DNA from: Rhodopirellula halodulae
GTDB lineage: Bacteria; Planctomycetota; Planctomycetia; Pirellulales; Pirellulaceae
DNA length: 64,000 nucleotides
Assembly: GCF_020966775.1 (NCBI RefSeq)
Contig: NZ_JAJKFV010000012.1
Span: 62,001-126,000, forward strand
Direction: 5' to 3'
Shown here: positions 30,910 to 38,428 of the stretch, one piece after another
How positions within the stretch are numbered: position 1 is the stretch's first letter
Layout: each line of letters begins with the position of its first letter
Made by a program: the position numbers and the translations under genes
The notes under the pieces: model-generated
Seen by the model: the letters and a program-made list of their open reading frames with translations, nothing else
The model's database searches: none
What the model was told of the DNA's origin: nothing

Positions 30910-31836
30910 TCAATTCGTTTGGAAAGGCTTCGGCTCGATCGTTTCCAAGGGACTGTCATCCCGAGCGAAGAACATCAGGTGCTGCCAAGGCAACTCGTTG
31001 TACTCACGCACCAACTTCAAACCTGACGCTTCGTACTCTTTCATGATTTGAGCCTTCGACATTTTGTGCAAAGGCTTGATCGGCACTTGGGGGTCTTCCG
31101 CGCGGTATTCCAACAACGCGATGACGCCATCCGATTTTAGCGATCGCCGGATGTTCCATAGCATCGACTCAGGATGCGAAAACTCGTGGTACACATCCAC
31201 CAACAAAACCAAGTCGACTTGGTCGGCAGGCAAATTCGGATCGTCCACGGATCCGAGAATCGGCTGAATATTCTCAACCTTGTTGCGAATCATGTTTTGC
31301 CGGAGCTTTTGCAACATCTCTCGCTGAATGTCCACCGCCAAGACGGTTCCGTCGAGCGATTCATCACTGGCCGGATCAGTTGAAGCTGCTTCTTCGGATT
31401 CGTCCTCTTCCGATGCGTCCTCGCTCGCGGGCTTCACCGCCACCGCGCGAGCCATCGGAATGGTCCAGTAACCATTTCCGCAGCCCAAATCCACGATGGT
31501 CATGCCGGGTTTCAAACCCAAACGCTCGAACGATTCTTCCGCGTTTTCCTCATCGTTGCGTTCGGGTCGCACCAGCCACCCCGCCCCGAGGTGAGACATC
31601 GGCTGGGCCACGATTCGGCCCATGTAAGTTCGACGAGCCTTCTCCACCGGACGCGGTCGATCGCCGTCGTTGGCCTTGGCCGGATTTGATCGCTCTTCAC
31701 CAGAAACCTCGGCCGATTCGGAATCCGTGACCGCGGTTTCCTGCCCAATCGCCGCGCCCGGGGCAAACGAAAACTGCAACGCCAAGACCGCAATAAGAAT
31801 CGCCGTCCAAACGGCAAAAGAAGTTTGCGTCCGCAT
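30910..31836 (-). CDS. Class I SAM-dependent methyltransferase with N-terminal signal peptide
   Basis: 308 aa from the ATG at 31836 (another ATG five codons earlier). Residues 1-36 form a hydrophobic signal sequence ending near AIGQET, followed by an acidic linker. The methyltransferase domain is intact: TIVDLGCGNGYWTIPMA (motif I), TVLAVDIQREML (motif II), VDLVLLVDVYHEFSHPE and LKSDGVIALLEYR. The domain resembles UbiE-type enzymes. An export signal on a SAM-dependent enzyme is odd because SAM is cytoplasmic; the segment may be an inner-membrane anchor with the domain inside, or the protein may act on something else outside. Confidence 0.85.
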   Translation of the reverse strand: MRTQTSFAVWTAILIAVLALQFSFAPGAAIGQETAVTDSESAEVSGEERSNPAKANDGDRPRPVEKARRTYMGRIVAQPMSHLGAGWLVRPERNDEENAEESFERLGLKPGMTIVDLGCGNGYWTIPMARAVAVKPASEDASEEDESEEAASTDPASDESLDGTVLAVDIQREMLQKLRQNMIRNKVENIQPILGSVDDPNLPADQVDLVLLVDVYHEFSHPESMLWNIRRSLKSDGVIALLEYRAEDPQVPIKPLHKMSKAQIMKEYEASGLKLVREYNELPWQHLMFFARDDSPLETIEPKPFQTN

Positions 31837-32025
31837 GTTTGTTCCAATCAAAAAGTTTGTCGCCGCGGAAGAGAGTGGCTGGCCTGTTTACTCCATCATA
31901 GCCGAGAAGCGTTTCGCGACCGCGATTTCGTGATCCAACACAGAATCAATTTGCGGTGGCTGAACGTGGCAAACCACGATTCGCGGACGACTGCATGATT
32001 GAGCGGCGTAGCGTCGCTTTTCGAG

Positions 32026-32451
32026 TCAGTCGTCTTCGCTGATTGCCAACTCGAACTTTGGCTCAAACGCGTTTTCGAAGTCATAGACGTCGTCGAAGTC
32101 TTCTCGCCGATCGCTTTCGCTTTTTCGCATCTGCTCAATGCGGATCAAGTTGTATACCAATTCGCCAAAGTCGCTGGTGCTTCGCAGGCCCCAGTTTTCC
32201 AGCACCATCTTGGCCAAGTATCCAAATTGGTCGATTGCATACAGCCGGCAGGCTTCGCAAAGCTGCTGGCCCGTCAGGTGTCGCGGCGTATCACTGTTGG
32301 GATCATCCGTCGGGCCAAATCCTAACGGCCCGATTTGCTCCAAATTCTCGTGAGCGAATTGCAGAGCTTCGCGGATGAACTGGTACGCCTCGAGCTTGTA
32401 TCGGGTGTCGTCTCGCAGGAGGTCCTGCATGGCTTTGACGGGAGAAGGCAT
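32026..32451 (-). CDS. Minf_1886 family protein
   Basis: 141 aa. It matches my recollection of the Minf_1886 family: an N-terminal DDTRYKLEAYQFIREALQF helix, RHLTGQQLCEACRLYAIDQFG, LENWGLRSTSDFGELVYNL and DFDDVYDFENAF. The function is unknown; the family is common in Planctomycetes and Verrucomicrobia. Soluble, no signal. It lies 40 bp downstream of the RicT-like gene and is probably co-transcribed with it. Confidence 0.85.
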   Translation of the reverse strand: MPSPVKAMQDLLRDDTRYKLEAYQFIREALQFAHENLEQIGPLGFGPTDDPNSDTPRHLTGQQLCEACRLYAIDQFGYLAKMVLENWGLRSTSDFGELVYNLIRIEQMRKSESDRREDFDDVYDFENAFEPKFELAISEDD

Positions 32452-32491
32452 GGCGGAGAATCGATGAATGAAAGGGTGTGATTCCGACGGG

Positions 32492-33511
32492 TCAGCGTTT
32501 GCGTTGTTTGGGGGGATCCCCGCTTCCGCGTTTTGTCACGCTGACCACATCAGCCGCCGGAATCATAACGCGTCGATGGTCTTCGGTCTTGACCACTAAT
32601 TGCTGGGCTAAGATGTCTTGGGCCAAGACCTTCGCCGCACCGTCTCGCGTCAAAATCTCGCTTCCGACGGGCGGCAATTCCTCAGCCATGCTCTCGTACG
32701 TATCAAATTCGTAACGCAAGCAACACTTCAGCCGGCCGCAGCGGCCCGAGATTTTTGCCGGATCCAACGAGGCTCGTTGCAACTTGGCCATTTTCATGGA
32801 AACCGGCGGCATCTTGCTCAGAAAACGACTGCAGCAAACTTCCTGACCACAATCACCGTAATCCGCCAGCAACTTTGCCTCGTCTCGGATCCCGATTTGC
32901 CGCATTTCGATCCGAGTTTGGAATTCTCGGCCGATCAATTTCACCAATTCGCGAAAGTCGATCCGACCGTCGGCAACGAAATAAACGACGACTCGTTCGC
33001 CGCCCAGAAGCCGCTCGACATCCACCAATTGCATGGGGAGCTTCAGCTTCTTGACGCACTCGTTGGCAGTGTTCAGGTCCTTCCGCGTCATGTCCGACAT
33101 CTGGGACCAATCACCTCGGTCCGTGGCATCCAACCGGCGAATGATCTTTCCCTGAACCGGTTCCGACTTGCCTTTCCGCGGGACCTGATTAACCGCTTCG
33201 TCGGTCGCTTCGCAGAGAACCGTCGCGATTTCAGTCCCTCGGTCCGTGCGAACCACGACTTCATCGCCGTAACGAAACGGCTCGCAAGCCGACATCACGC
33301 CCAGCAGACGCATGGAACCGTAACGGCAAACATACCCGTCCGAAGGAACGCGTCGTTGACCAGATGCGGTCTCTTTCGGCGAACTAGCATCCACAGATGG
33401 TTCGCAGTCAACAGGATCGTTGGTGGACGCGGGGGAAGTATCGATGGGACCGTTGAACGTCGAGGTTCGGGAAAACCGTTCGACATCGCTGCCGAAAACA
33501 CGAGCGTGCAA
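32492..33511 (-). CDS. PSP1-domain protein, RicT/YaaT-like
   Basis: 339 aa with a TTG start at 33511; an ATG further in (MRLLGV, codon 67) would cut into the conserved YVCRYGSMRLLGV region, so I keep the longer form, though the first 55 residues look disordered. The PSP1 C-terminal conserved region runs from about 57 to 330. It includes DGRIDFRELVKLIG and the cysteine sets CGQEVCC and CGRLKCC, which in RicT/YaaT-type proteins take part in Fe-S binding. RicT works in the Ric (Y-) complex on RNase Y in Bacillus; the role in planctomycetes is not established. Confidence 0.88.
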   Translation of the reverse strand: MHARVFGSDVERFSRTSTFNGPIDTSPASTNDPVDCEPSVDASSPKETASGQRRVPSDGYVCRYGSMRLLGVMSACEPFRYGDEVVVRTDRGTEIATVLCEATDEAVNQVPRKGKSEPVQGKIIRRLDATDRGDWSQMSDMTRKDLNTANECVKKLKLPMQLVDVERLLGGERVVVYFVADGRIDFRELVKLIGREFQTRIEMRQIGIRDEAKLLADYGDCGQEVCCSRFLSKMPPVSMKMAKLQRASLDPAKISGRCGRLKCCLRYEFDTYESMAEELPPVGSEILTRDGAAKVLAQDILAQQLVVKTEDHRRVMIPAADVVSVTKRGSGDPPKQRKR

Positions 33512-33686
33512 ACCATGATTGAGAATGCACGCCTCGTGATTTTAACCTGCAAACCGTCCGTTTGACCACGAGTGCTTGATCATGTCCGCTTAACCAAGCG
33601 TGCTCGGGTCGCGGATAGGGCGTTCGAAGGCCGGCTGTTCTTTGCTTCTTCCGTCGAAGCATTGATGGAGGCCGGAAGGACGTGGT

Positions 33687-34868
33687 TCACTTGCGAACGT
33701 GCTTCAGTGCCAACAAGCAATACGCGGTGACCAGTTGGCGATCGCCCTCCATCCAACGTTCTGCGTCCCGGTTGACCCACGATCCGTCTTCTTGCTGAAC
33801 CGACTCCAGCTTGTCGACCAAGTCGGCTCGCCAATCACGCGAGCCCGAATCGGTGGTTTCAACAACTTCCAATTCCGCCACATCCAGTGCTTTCGCAAAG
33901 GTGTGGTAATAGTAGTACTGACCTTGTGCTCCCATGCCGGGGTTGTTGTCCAGCGTGTAGTGCTTGCGAATGAAATCCAGCGCCGCGTTGACCCGCGGAT
34001 CATCCTGAGTCAGTCCCGCATAGATCATGCTTTTCAATCCGGCGTAAGTCATCGAACCGTAGCTTCGCAGTCCACCATTGGCCGATTCGCCCGCCTTGCT
34101 TTGGCCGCCAGCCGCCGGCGTGTAGTAAAAGCCGCCGTCGCCGATCTTGTCCGCATGATCCGTGTCGTTGCCTTCTTGCGGCAGGTTTTGCGTCCGGCTG
34201 ACGAACATCAACGCCTTTTGAATCGACTCATCTTGTGCGTCCGTTCCGAGATCGCGGAGAGCTTCGATCAGGAAAGCCGTGTTGGAAAGATCGGGTCGGG
34301 AATGGCTGCCGTAGCCGGCGCCGCCATAGGCCGTGTCGCTCGGTTTGGCACCTTCTTCTTCGTCCCACTGGATGTCTTTGAGGAACGCTTTGGCACGATC
34401 CAGTTGGCTATCGTAGCGTCCGTCTTCGTTGGCTCGGTTCAACGCCATCGCTGCCGTGGTAGTTTCGTAATTGCGATGTTTGGAACCCGTCGCATAGATG
34501 CCGCCATCGGGTTGGACCTTGCTTTCCAAATACTTCAACGCTTTCGCGATCACCGGATCTGCCTTAGCGGCCTCGGGACGATGTTCCAAGATTGCTCGAA
34601 CGCAGAGCCCTGTCACCGCCGCACCGGTTTCGCCGCTGAAGGCACCTTCGTCGCTTTGGCCGCGAGTCCGCAAAAATTCGATCCCGCGATCCACCATTCG
34701 ATCGATTCGTTGATCCATCGAAGCGGAAGCAACCGAGGACGACGCGTCTTCCGCCCAGACGCTCGTTGGCGTGAGGCCAGCCAGACAAGTGGTTGCCGCG
34801 AGCAAAACACCAAGACCAGCGGGACGGAGCGATCGAGCGGTTGTGAGAACGATGCGTTCGAGAGGCAT
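33687..34868 (-). CDS. Secreted prenyltransferase/squalene-oxidase repeat protein
   Basis: 393 aa. A signal peptide (about 1-40, ending SVWAED) is followed by an alpha/alpha toroid of the terpenoid-cyclase/protein-prenyltransferase fold: repeated segments such as AVTGLCVRAILEH, PDGGIYATGSKHRNYETTTAAMAL, SNTAFLIEALRDLG, DGGFYYTPAAGG and SYGSMTYAGLKSMIYAGL. I see no DxDD cyclase motif, and export argues against hopanoid synthesis, so this is probably a binding or scaffold member of the fold, of a kind multiplied in planctomycetes. Confidence 0.85.
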   Translation of the reverse strand: MPLERIVLTTARSLRPAGLGVLLAATTCLAGLTPTSVWAEDASSSVASASMDQRIDRMVDRGIEFLRTRGQSDEGAFSGETGAAVTGLCVRAILEHRPEAAKADPVIAKALKYLESKVQPDGGIYATGSKHRNYETTTAAMALNRANEDGRYDSQLDRAKAFLKDIQWDEEEGAKPSDTAYGGAGYGSHSRPDLSNTAFLIEALRDLGTDAQDESIQKALMFVSRTQNLPQEGNDTDHADKIGDGGFYYTPAAGGQSKAGESANGGLRSYGSMTYAGLKSMIYAGLTQDDPRVNAALDFIRKHYTLDNNPGMGAQGQYYYYHTFAKALDVAELEVVETTDSGSRDWRADLVDKLESVQQEDGSWVNRDAERWMEGDRQLVTAYCLLALKHVRK

Positions 34869-35205
34869 CTCGGGTTCCTATTGAATTGGGAATGGAAGAG
34901 CTTGCGATGGAAGCAACTTGATTCGAAGAGCAGATCGCGGTGGTTCATCAGAGAAATCGCGAAATCTGCTTCGAAAGAGGCGTGCGAAAACCAGACCAAT
35001 GATCCAAGGCACGCCAACTTCAATTGTCACCACTCCCCTGCCCTCAATCAATCATCCGCCCCATCCAACAACCGATCAAAAAAGCACCGCCTTAGAACAA
35101 ATCCCCACCACCCTCTTTCCATTTGGTGCCACCCACCATTCATTGACACGTCCAACGCTCTCGTTACCATCTCACTGCTTCTTTTTCTCTCGCGGTGATG
35201 CATCC
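34869..35205. other. Intergenic region upstream of the RAYT-like gene
   Basis: 337 bp between two divergent starts. An in-frame extension of the RAYT-like gene is open here but shows no matching homology pattern. It holds the left copy of the inverted repeat (35113-35139) and presumably promoters for both genes; I see no other structure. Confidence 0.5.
35113..35139 (+). repeat. Left inverted repeat of the RAYT-like element
   Basis: The core TGGTGCCACCCACCAT (35124-35139) is matched exactly, inverted, at 36606-36621. Extending outward, 23 of 27 positions match. The core can itself fold (TGGTG / CACCA with a 5-nt loop), as REP sequences do. Confidence 0.75.
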
Positions 35206-36366
35206 ATGCCACGACCTCAACGATCCGAACAATTTGACTCGGCCGAAGTTTGCATCGTGCACGTCGTCCAACGCTGCGTCCGTCGGGCTTTCCTTGCCGG
35301 AGTCGATTCCGAAACAGGCGCGGACTATTCGTTCCGCAAAGAATGGATTCGTCGCCGTATGGAGGCATTGGCGTCGGTTTTTGCAATCGATGTGCTGTCC
35401 TACGCGGTGATGAGCAATCACATGCACCAAATTCTCCGCAACCGTCCTGATATTTGTCGAACGTGGTCGGATGAGGAAGTCGCTATCCGCTGGCTGAAAG
35501 TTTTCCCGGGACGCCGGATGGATGACCACCTAGCCGAACCGACGGACAACGACGTGAAAATGCTGGTCAACAACCAGGAACGATTGGCGGAAATCCGTGG
35601 TCGCCTATCGGATATTTCGTGGTTCATGCGAGCCTTGGCAGAACCCATCGCTCGCATGGCCAACAAGCAAGACAAATGCACAGGTCGTTTCTGGGAAGGT
35701 CGATTTAAAGCTCAACGGATTGTCGATGAAGCAGGGTTGCTGGCGTGCAGCATGTACGTGGACCTGAATCCGGTCCGTGCCGCGATGGCATCGACTCCTA
35801 GCGACTGCATCCATACAAGTGCCTACGACCGCATGGAAGCGAGAAAGGGCCATCGAATTGAATCAGCAGCGTTCGAACTTCAACCCAACTCTGCAGAAGA
35901 AGCCGGCAGAGAAATCCGCGAAACTTCAGTGGATCAACTCGCCGCGAAACAAAGACGCAAGAAACGCAATCCGACAGGAAGACGCATTCCACGTGATGGT
36001 TGGCTGAGTCCTCTGACGCTTGCCGAAGACCAACTGTCCAACAGCCCACTTGCTAATTCGGAAGGAATCCGAAGCAGTGACCGAGGCTTCCTGAATCTTG
36101 CGTGGTCCGAATACCGGCGTTTGCTCGAATGGACGGCAAATCAAAAGGGTGGTTCAACATCCTATGATGTACCGAAGCCGCTTTCTCGCGTTCTCACTCG
36201 AATTGGTTTGGAGCCCAGTATGTGGAGAGAACTCGTATGGAACTGGCAAAGATACTTTGGCAAAACGGGACGCATCGGGCGGCCAGATTCACTTCGTAAC
36301 GACGCCGAGCGGTCCGGTCGCCATCACCATCGCGGTCAGTCCGCTGCCGCCACGTGCTTTACATAG
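35206..36366 (+). CDS. RAYT-like (REP-associated) Y1 transposase family protein
   Basis: 386 aa from the ATG at 35206, chosen because the conserved domain starts soon after; the open frame upstream is not supported. It contains the HUH motif in YAVMSNHMHQIL (about 65-76) and the catalytic-tyrosine helix SMYVDLNPVRAAM (about 182-194). The C-terminal 180 residues are basic and variable. Family enzymes cut single-stranded DNA and recognise REP or hairpin sequences; they are usually single-copy and domesticated, not freely mobile. The 27-nt imperfect inverted repeats flanking the gene are the likely recognition sites. The nearest neighbours are unrelated cellular genes. Confidence 0.88.
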   Translation: MPRPQRSEQFDSAEVCIVHVVQRCVRRAFLAGVDSETGADYSFRKEWIRRRMEALASVFAIDVLSYAVMSNHMHQILRNRPDICRTWSDEEVAIRWLKVFPGRRMDDHLAEPTDNDVKMLVNNQERLAEIRGRLSDISWFMRALAEPIARMANKQDKCTGRFWEGRFKAQRIVDEAGLLACSMYVDLNPVRAAMASTPSDCIHTSAYDRMEARKGHRIESAAFELQPNSAEEAGREIRETSVDQLAAKQRRKKRNPTGRRIPRDGWLSPLTLAEDQLSNSPLANSEGIRSSDRGFLNLAWSEYRRLLEWTANQKGGSTSYDVPKPLSRVLTRIGLEPSMWRELVWNWQRYFGKTGRIGRPDSLRNDAERSGRHHHRGQSAAATCFT

Positions 36367-36605
36367 CCGGAAAGCACTTCTGCTTCTTCAGGGCTTCTTC
36401 GATTCTCGAGTGAGTTGTGCAAGCCGCTAGGACTTCTGCACGCCGATCCAGCAGTCACTACGAAGAGCGTTTGTTGTGTGCGGCACCGGAAGCTGCAACT
36501 TGTGCAATCTTCGCACTCCCTAACAATTTCACCAGCACTTTTCGCGCAGTCAAAGTCGAACTTTGATGTCGATTTGGGGAAAATCGTCGGCGGTCCAAAA
36601 AACAG

Positions 36606-36632
36606 ATGGTGGGTGGCACCATTTGAAGAGAG
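36606..36632 (-). repeat. Right inverted repeat of the RAYT-like element
   Basis: ATGGTGGGTGGCACCA at 36606-36621 is the reverse complement of the left copy, and the adjoining TTTGAAGAGAG matches imperfectly. It lies 240 bp after the transposase stop and 26 bp before the stop codon of the next minus-strand gene. The whole bracketed segment is about 1.52 kb. Confidence 0.75.
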
Positions 36633-36657
36633 TAGACGTCTGTGTAGCAGCATAGAG

Positions 36658-37293
36658 CTACGACTTGGTGCAGCGGTAGATAAATGCGGGAGGCATGTTC
36701 TTCCAGACCGTTGGGCTGCGATGGACGGACGGAAACGCTTGATGCAACTTCTTTGAAAACCGCTGGCCAGCAGGCAACACGACTCCCTGCCAGTAAGCAA
36801 ACGTTGCGAATTGGCCGCCGGGAGCCAACACGTCCAGCGTGGCGTTCAGAATGCCATCTTGCAGACTGTCAGGAAACGACGCCCATGGCAAACCACAGAT
36901 CACCGCGTCAACCTGTTCGATTTGCTGGTCCCGGCACAAATCCGCCACACGCTCCGCGGATTCCTCCAGCACCGTCGCCGAAGGACAACGCCGACGCGTG
37001 ATCGATGCCAACTCAGCGGAACGTTCGATCGCGAAAAATTTGGCGTCCTGATGCAGGGAAGCCAAAATTGCCTCGGTGAAGACGCCCGTCCCAGGACCAA
37101 ACTCGACAACCCCCCGAGCCGACTCCCAGTCGAACCATTCGACCATCCGCCGGACCAATCCGGGACTGCTGGGCCAGATCGCTCCCACCTGCGTCGGACT
37201 ACGGGCGAAGTTTCTCAGAAAAGTCCAAGCTCCCCCCGAAGAACCAGGTGTGTGGTCGTGCGGCGCGGTGGTGTGATTCGATTCCGCTGACAT
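36658..37293 (-). CDS. SAM-dependent methyltransferase, phospholipid N-methyltransferase-like
   Basis: 211 aa. It has GAWTFLRNFARSPTQVGAIWPSSPGLVRRM at the start, motif I GVVEFGPGTGVFTEAIL, then FFAIERSAELA, VDAVICGLPWASFP and LAPGGQFATFAYWQGV. The SPTQVGAIWPSS segment and the GLPW motif are like PmtA-type phosphatidylethanolamine N-methyltransferases related to KsgA. Predicted role: methylation of a lipid head group at the cytoplasmic membrane face. It is divergent from the ExbD cluster; the starts are about 85 bp apart. Confidence 0.82.
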   Translation of the reverse strand: MSAESNHTTAPHDHTPGSSGGAWTFLRNFARSPTQVGAIWPSSPGLVRRMVEWFDWESARGVVEFGPGTGVFTEAILASLHQDAKFFAIERSAELASITRRRCPSATVLEESAERVADLCRDQQIEQVDAVICGLPWASFPDSLQDGILNATLDVLAPGGQFATFAYWQGVVLPAGQRFSKKLHQAFPSVHRSPTVWKNMPPAFIYRCTKS

Positions 37294-37378
37294 GCAAACG
37301 TTGCTTCCAATACGAACAGAAGTTTGCAGTACGATAGTGATAGCTCTCTACTTTGACCATCACGTACCACGCCACGAC

Positions 37379-37804
37379 ATGCGTCCTCCGAACGATAACT
37401 CGACCGATCGTCAAACTTCGGACGAATTCAACATGACGCCGATGATCGATGTGGTGTTCCTACTCATCATTTTCTTCCTCGTCTCCAGCCATCTTGCTCG
37501 CCAGGAACATCGACACGCAGTCACGCTTTCGAAATCAAACTCCGCACTTCAAACCAGCATCGGCGAATCCATCGCAATCGCAATCGACCATCAAAACAAA
37601 GTCTGGATCCGAGGACAGCAAATCGACATTCCAGATCTCAAAAACTACCTGAATGGTCTTCACAACCCGTCTTCGCCCGCCATTCGGTTGAGAGTCGATC
37701 GCCAGGTCGGCTACGCAGTCGTAGAAACGGTTCTGCAATCGCTGCACGATCTTGGAATACGAAACGTTTCGATCGCGACTTTGCCTCAGCAACCCAATAC
37801 CTAA
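37379..37804 (+). CDS. ExbD/TolR-like protein 1
   Basis: 141 aa from the ATG at 37379 (an upstream in-frame start at 37292 would overlap the promoter of the divergent gene). A short cytoplasmic tail leads to FNMTPMIDVVFLLIIFFLVSS, the single TM with the conserved Asp that couples proton flow in ExbD/TolR. The periplasmic domain has IAIDHQNKVWIRGQQI and IRLRVDRQVGYAVVETVLQSL, the usual ExbD strand-helix pattern. It works as a dimer with an ExbB/TolQ/MotA-type channel, but no such gene is visible nearby. First gene of a four-gene plus-strand cluster. Confidence 0.9.
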   Translation: MRPPNDNSTDRQTSDEFNMTPMIDVVFLLIIFFLVSSHLARQEHRHAVTLSKSNSALQTSIGESIAIAIDHQNKVWIRGQQIDIPDLKNYLNGLHNPSSPAIRLRVDRQVGYAVVETVLQSLHDLGIRNVSIATLPQQPNT

Positions 37805-37888
37805 ACGAAATCGTTCGCATTCAACCGCCATTGTCGAAAGAGCCCCATCGCGGCGCTGGCATCCATCACCGGCATCAAATGGAAATCG

Positions 37889-38368
37889 ATGAAGCGTCCT
37901 CCCACTTCAGTCAGATCGAACCGCAACATTGGCATGACTTCGATGATCGATGTCGTGTTCTTGCTGCTGGTGTTCTTTGTTTGGACCAGCAGCTTCGATG
38001 CTCCTGAGAAAGACCTTCCCGGCAACATTGCGATTGCGACGGATGCCTCGGTCAGCACTTCAGAATCACCCGATCAAGTCACTCAATCGATTGAGTCCCC
38101 CGTCTCAGAGCTCTTGCTACGGATCCAAACGACGAGCTCGTCGAACATACAATACATGCTTGGGACGACTTCGCTTGCAACCTTGAACGAACTTCAGAAC
38201 CGGCTGTTTGCAATCGCAGAACTGGACCTTGCCCCCACGATCATCGTCGATCCTGATGATACAGTCACGATGGCACAAACTATCGAAGTGCTGGACCTGC
38301 TGCGCACCAACGGATTCACAGACTCCTTCCTGGCCGTTGAGCCATCCGCACCAACACCCTCGATGTGA
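37889..38368 (+). CDS. ExbD/TolR-like protein 2
   Basis: 159 aa. NIGMTSMIDVVFLLLVFFVWTSSF is the TM with the conserved Asp. The periplasmic part is longer than in the first copy, with a Ser/Thr-rich linker (about 45-75) and then PTIIVDPDDTVTMAQTIEVLDLL. Two different ExbD-like subunits in a row suggest a heterodimer. The gap to the first copy is 84 bp. The channel partner is missing from this locus. Confidence 0.9.
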   Translation: MKRPPTSVRSNRNIGMTSMIDVVFLLLVFFVWTSSFDAPEKDLPGNIAIATDASVSTSESPDQVTQSIESPVSELLLRIQTTSSSNIQYMLGTTSLATLNELQNRLFAIAELDLAPTIIVDPDDTVTMAQTIEVLDLLRTNGFTDSFLAVEPSAPTPSM

Positions 38369-38428
38369 CCTGTGAAGTCGCATCCGACGCGAATCTTAGA
38401 CAGGCAGTGACGCGATTAAGGCAACGAA

